A stretch of 64,000 bases of DNA, from assembly GCF_016097555.1 (NCBI RefSeq), contig NC_054702.1, positions 107,924,227 to 107,988,226 of the forward strand, in the 5' to 3' direction. The DNA comes from Gigantopelta aegis (taxonomy: Eukaryota > Mollusca > Gastropoda > Neomphalida > Peltospiridae). The position numbers were made by a program, and so were the translations under genes. The notes below the pieces were generated by a model that had not been told where the DNA came from, made no database searches, and saw only the letters and a program-made list of their open reading frames with translations. Positions 59,746 to 64,000 of this stretch are shown here, piece by piece; position 1 is the stretch's first letter, and each line of letters opens with the position of its first letter.

Positions 59746-59880
59746 TTTTGTATGCTAATCGTTTTACCAGGAATATTAAAAAAAAATATTCAGGTTCGGT
59801 ATTAGCTAAAAATACTGTTGCACCGTGGGGGCAATGTCAATATCATGGGAAGACAATGACACCATATATTAGGTGCAAAT
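59746..59880 (-). ncRNA. H/ACA snoRNA, family B, copy B2
   Basis: GCACC/GGTGC intact, H box ACAGTA, 3' hairpin GCTAAT/ATTAGC, ACA box followed by AAA. Confidence 0.68.
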
Positions 59881-59996
59881 TCAAGATTTTTTTTTTTTAA
59901 ATCTCAGAAACATTTAATATTAATTAATCATTACGGATGGATTGATGAATGGACAGATGTTTTTGACAAGACAACACTAATATTACAACAGTGTTA

Positions 59997-60061
59997 AGTC
60001 AGTAATAAGCTCATTTTATTGCTGGATATTTGTGCCAGCTACAAAGAAAAAGTTCTGACTT
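59997..60061 (-). other. Conserved hairpin-forming block of the tandem unit, copy 2
   Basis: Same as 58866-58931. Confidence 0.3.
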
Positions 60062-60420
60062 CATTACAGATTAATTACATAATTTCTGTGAGCCATGTTG
60101 AAATCTAATTTGGAGTTCAAATACTCCATTCCACTTTTTCAACACTTGTTGGACATGAAATTATTGTACAGAAGATGGAGCATTATAAGGTCTAAAGAAA
60201 ATGAATATACACTTCAAATTGTTAGTAGTAATACAAATTATGGTCTGGTCGTAAAAAACTAGGTTTTTGATGTTTTGTGAAATCAATCATGGGTCTACTC
60301 AAACTCAGACCGTCAGTTAAAACAAATGAATTTTGGCTCTAACAAAAGCAAGTAAGGGCCACTGTCTGATAATGATAAAGCTAACAATATTTTGTCTCAG
60401 TTATCATAAAGTGTAATTTA

Positions 60421-60535
60421 TTTTGTAAACTCTTGTTTGTGTCACAATGTGATTAACACAATGACTTGTAACAGAGCTGAGGGGGCAATGTCAGCTTCAT
60501 GGTAAGATACTGACATCGTATAAGATGGAGCAGTT
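60421..60535 (-). pseudogene. H/ACA snoRNA, family A, copy A6, deleted
   Basis: About 16 bases are missing between 'cagagctga' and 'gggggcaatg' (plus strand). The H box and the right half of the 5' outer stem are lost, and the outer left stem reads GCTCC. Not expected to be stable. Confidence 0.65.
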
Positions 60536-60582
60536 TCATTATGGTATCAAGTATCAGAACAGGAAGATTTTAAAGTTAAGTT

Positions 60583-60645
60583 TGTTTGTTTTATTTAACG
60601 ATGCCACTACAGCACATTGATTTTTTATCTTATCATCGGCTATTT
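60583..60645 (-). repeat. Short SINE fragment, second copy in the tandem unit
   Basis: Duplicate of 59462-59525. Confidence 0.55.
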
Positions 60646-60867
60646 TATTTATAACTGCATGCGATTGCTTGCCTAACACTATTTATGGAAAGTCATCTCA
60701 GCATACCTTCATTTTACTCATTCAAATATGCAAATGCAGTGTGCTTCCTTCTCGGAGAGAAAATTAATTATTATCACAGCAAACATTGTCATGCAATGGT
60801 GTTTATAACCATTATCTCAAAACTGCTCTTATTAATAATATGTCAACATAATCTTTAAAAATATATA

Positions 60868-61002
60868 TTTTGTATGCTAATCGTTTTACCAGGAATATTA
60901 AAAAAAACAATTCAGGTTCGGTATTAGATAAAAATACTGTTGCACTGTGGGGGCAATGTCAATATCATGGGATGACAATGACGCCATATATTAGGTGCAA
61001 AT
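60868..61002 (-). ncRNA. H/ACA snoRNA, family B, copy B3
   Basis: Outer 5' stem has one mismatch (AGTGC). The 3' lower stem is weakened (TTATCTAATAC in place of TTAGCTAATAC). H box ACAGTA and ACA present. Function uncertain. Confidence 0.52.
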
Positions 61003-61060
61003 ACAATTTAAAAAATAAAATAAAATAAAATAAAAAACATTAATATTAATTAATCTTTAA

Positions 61061-61388
61061 GGATGGAAGGAAGGAAATATTTTATTTAACAACACTCTCA
61101 ACAAATTGTATTTATGGTTACATGGCCTCAGACATATGGTTAAGGACCACACAGATATTGAGAGGAAACCTGCTGTTGCCACTTCATAGCCTACTCTTTG
61201 ATTAGCAACAAGGGATCTTTTATATGCACCATCCCACAGACAGGATAGTACATACCACGGCCTTTGTTACACCAGTTGTGGAGCACTGGCTGGAACGAAA
61301 AACAGCCCAATAGGCTTACTGACGGAAATCGATCCTCGATCAATCGCGCATCAGTCGAGCATTGTACCACTGAGCTACATCCCACCCC
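61061..61388 (-). repeat. Mollusc SINE, long subtype
   Basis: 'aaatattttatttaacaaca', 'ggttaaggaccacacagata', 'agcaacaagggatcttttat' and 'gagctacatcccacccct'. It interrupts the tandem unit. Confidence 0.8.
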
Positions 61389-61473
61389 TACAGATGATGG
61401 AGCATTATAAGGTCTAAAGAAAATGAAACATGTACACTTCAAATTAGGTTAGTAGTAATACAAATTATGGTCT

Positions 61474-61842
61474 ACCGGCCTCGGTGTCGTGGTTAGGCCA
61501 TAAGTCTACAGGCTGGTAGGTACTGAGTTCAGATCCCAGTCGAGGCATGGGATTTTTAATCCAGATACCGACTCCAAACCCCGAGTGAGTGCTCCGCAAG
61601 GTAGGTGTAAACCACTTGCACCGACCAGTGATCCATAACTGGTTCAACAAAGGCCATGGTTTGTGCTATCCTGCTTGTGGGAAGCGCAAATAAAAAGATT
61701 CCTTGCTGCCTGTCGTAAAAGAGCAGGTTTCCTCTTAAAAACAGTGTTAGAATGACCATATGTTTGACGTCCAATAGCCGATGATCAGATAAAAAAATCA
61801 ATGTGCTCTAGTGGCGTCGTTAAATAAAACAAACTTTACTTT
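61474..61842 (+). repeat. Mollusc SINE, full length
   Basis: 'accggcctcggtgtcgtggt', 'gttcagatcccagtcgagg' (B-box-like) and tail 'gtggcgtcgttaaataaaac'. Confidence 0.8.
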
Positions 61843-62045
61843 TACATTACAAATTATGGTCTGGTCATAAATTTACATTTACATGCAAAACTAGTTTTTT
61901 GATGTTTTGTGAAATTGATCCTGGGTCTACTCAAACAGACCGTCAGTTAAAACAAAAGAATTTTGGCTCTAACAAAAGCAAGTAAGAGCCACTTGTCCGA
62001 TAAAGCTAACAATATTTTGTCTCAGTTATCATAAAGTGTAATTTA

Positions 62046-62176
62046 TTTTGTAAGTTCTTGTTTGTGTCACAATGTGATTAACACAATGACTTGTAACAGA
62101 GCTGAGTTAGTGTTGCACCGAGGGGGCAATGTCAGCTTCATGGTAAGATACTGACATCGTATAAGATGGTGCAGTT
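62046..62176 (-). ncRNA. H/ACA snoRNA, family A, copy A7
   Basis: All 5' hairpin elements and H box ACACTA present. The distance from the inner stem of the 3' hairpin to ACA is 14 bases. Lower 3' stem has one mismatch. Confidence 0.72.
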
Positions 62177-62504
62177 TCATTATGGTATCAAGTATTAGAA
62201 CAGGAAGATTTTAAAGTTAAATAAATATTAAAAATTAAAAATAAAGATTAGTAGGGATTTAAGTTGTTGCTTGTTAAATCATCCATATGAACTAAGATCA
62301 ATTTGTTAATTATATTGCCACAAAGACAATCTTGAGTATTTTTAATTTATGTTTAATTTCACTCAATTTTATGGCATTTTCTGTGACCAAGCCAAATTGA
62401 CACCATAATTTCAATCAAAACCAAACAAACTGCAATTTCCGTCCTGTTTAGACAAGGAATAAGCAAATGAAACATGATGTGTATTCAAAAGACAGCTCAT
62501 TGCA

Positions 62505-63362
62505 AGTGATAAGATAAAGATAAAAGATAAAAACTTTATTGCATATAAACATTCCACATATGGAACTGGATGCATAAACAAGAAACAAACAAAATGACTA
62601 AATAAGGACTAATTATGGGCAATACATGTATAATCATGAACAAATTTGCATACCGCACCAGCACAGGCTGGATTTTGGTTTTGCATAATATATATAAATT
62701 TTTCTTGCATACTCATACTTTTAAATAGGTAATTATGGAAAGTTAGATATGCATATAATTTGACACGTTGACTATTATATTTCTTACATATTATGATATG
62801 ATGGTATTCATCTTCAATTACATTGCAGTGGTCACATAAACGTTCTTCCACTGGAGTGAAGGGTTTTGTATGGCGCCCAGTCTCTATTTTTAATTTGTGG
62901 TCACTGAGACGTAATTTAGTAAAAGCTTTACGGTGTTCTAGATGTATACAGTGTAATAAATATGGCTCTAGCTGAATATTGTGTTTATATAATTTGTACG
63001 TTCGCATCTTATTACTGGATCCATCTCTTTTGGCTGGAGCTATAAGGTTTTCTTTTAAAATATTGTGATACTTAGTTTTAATAATATTTATAAGATGAAT
63101 GGGATAATTGACAGTGCTTCGTTTTTGATTCAACTCACCAATGTAATAATATAATTTGTGAAGCCAACCAATATTTTTCTTTTCAAGGCTTGTGCATTCA
63201 GAGAAAGCATGTTGTAAAATAATGTTGTCCGTAGTTTGCATATGGGAGTAAAAATGTAACATTCTTTTTACTACAGACAACAGGAGTGGGTACAAACCTA
63301 GCTCAGTGATTGAAACATAGCAGTCTTTGCCAGACAAGGAGTTGTATCTCGCAACTCCCCTA
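62505..63362 (-). mobile_element. 5'-truncated LINE
   Basis: The 3' end has AATAAAG and a TTATC/TTTATC-rich tail near 62505-62545, and the upstream part of the element is missing. It has inserted between snoRNA copies A7 and B4. Confidence 0.7.
62609..63337 (-). CDS. LINE reverse transcriptase protein, C-terminal 242 residues
   Basis: The frame is open throughout. Near its end LRLSDHKLKIETGRH, then ERLCDHCNVIEDEYHHIIIC, matches the tail of non-LTR retrotransposon proteins. The Cys-x2-Cys, His and Cys positions of the terminal zinc-knuckle-like motif are present. The polymerase palm (YADD region) is missing with the 5' part. The absence of stops suggests a recent insertion. The clade is not certain. 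Confidence 0.7.
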   Translation of the reverse strand: MSGKDCYVSITELGLYPLLLSVVKRMLHFYSHMQTTDNIILQHAFSECTSLEKKNIGWLHKLYYYIGELNQKRSTVNYPIHLINIIKTKYHNILKENLIAPAKRDGSSNKMRTYKLYKHNIQLEPYLLHCIHLEHRKAFTKLRLSDHKLKIETGRHTKPFTPVEERLCDHCNVIEDEYHHIIICKKYNSQRVKLYAYLTFHNYLFKSMSMQEKFIYIMQNQNPACAGAVCKFVHDYTCIAHN

Positions 63363-63652
63363 CATATTCAATTAGAAAGTTTTAGTACAGTAGCAAAATG
63401 ATAAGACTTTCAATAAATATTTCAACAAATGTTATTTAAAACTTCATGTGATTGCTCGTTTAACACTATTTATGGAAAGTGATCTGAGCATACTTTCATT
63501 TTACTCATTCAAACATGCACATGCAGTGTGCTTCCTTCTCGGAGAGAAAATTAATTATTAACACAGCAAACATTGTCATGCACTGGTGTTTATAACCATT
63601 ATCTCAAAACTGCTCTTATTAATAATATCAACAGAATCTTTAAAAATATATA

Positions 63653-63787
63653 TTTTGTATGCTAATCGTTTTACCAGGAATATTAAAAATATATATTCAG
63701 GTTCGGTATTAGCTAAAAATACTGTTGCACCGTGGGGGCAATGTCAATGTCATGGGAAGACAATGACACCATATATTAGGTGCAAAT
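63653..63787 (-). ncRNA. H/ACA snoRNA, family B, copy B4
   Basis: GCACC/GGTGC and GCTAAT/ATTAGC stems intact, H box ACAGTA, ACA followed by AAA. One change in the apical part ('caatgtcat'). Confidence 0.68.
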
Positions 63788-63840
63788 ACAACATTTATTA
63801 AAAAACCCCACTCAAAACCCATTAAGTTTTAATCTTCAAA

Positions 63841-64000
63841 TATGGAAGGAAGAAAATGTTTTATTTAATGACGCACTCAACACATTTTCTTTACGGTTAT
63901 ATGGCATCAGACATATGGTTAAGGACCACACAGATATTGAGAGGAAACCCACTGTCACCACTTCATAGGCTACTCTTTTCGATTAGCAGCAAGGGATCTT
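63841..64000 (-). repeat. Mollusc SINE, long subtype, cut by the window edge
   Basis: 'aaaatgttttatttaatgac', 'ggttaaggaccacacagata' and 'agcagcaagggatctt' at the right edge. Same subtype as 61061-61388. Confidence 0.78.

Overview
The window is animal nuclear DNA, most likely from a mollusc and probably a gastropod. The genes have many small exons and GT-AG introns, AT-rich introns and intergenic DNA, long microsatellites, and more than twenty copies of a tRNA-headed SINE of a type I associate with mollusc genomes. The species cannot be named from the sequence alone.

There are four host protein-coding loci. (1) Positions 1-249, plus strand: the last coding piece of a phytanoyl-CoA dioxygenase (PhyH) family gene whose body lies off the left edge. 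(2) 1595-14587, minus strand: a complete 15-exon gene for a secreted antistasin-type protease inhibitor of 503 residues, with a signal peptide, 14 six-cysteine units (one per exon, all phase 1-1) and a basic tail. (3) 19996-39639, plus strand: a complete 13-exon gene for a 672-residue type I membrane protein with FG-GAP-like Ca-binding repeats, recognisable as an animal homologue of plant DEX1. (4) 49311-53349, minus strand: the last five coding exons of WDR43 (a Utp12-domain t-UTP protein of 18S rRNA synthesis).

Upstream of the WDR43 exons, from 55999 to 63787, lies the most striking part of the window: eleven copies in two families (7 A, 4 B) of a sequence with every hallmark of an H/ACA box snoRNA on the minus strand, the same strand as WDR43. 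The 5' pocket of family A is complementary on both sides to the conserved 18S rRNA segment GGGGGCA-UU-CGUAU, leaving UU unpaired and a 15-nt spacing to the H box. The array is probably carried in a large WDR43 intron, so a gene needed for 18S synthesis would also deliver 18S modification guides.

The rest is mostly mobile DNA. A Tc1-type transposon (10371-12507) sits in intron 2 of the antistasin gene and carries a copied 486-bp piece of that same gene, including half of exon 2. A second Tc1-type element (41911-43413) has a single frameshift. There are also pogo/Tigger-like, mariner, hAT-like, TTAA-flanked and foldback elements, a 5'-truncated LINE, a Penelope-like endonuclease fragment, a GC-rich 1.2-kb insertion with an open frame of unknown function, a 30-bp minisatellite and an 83-bp satellite. 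No LTR or virus-derived element was recognised.
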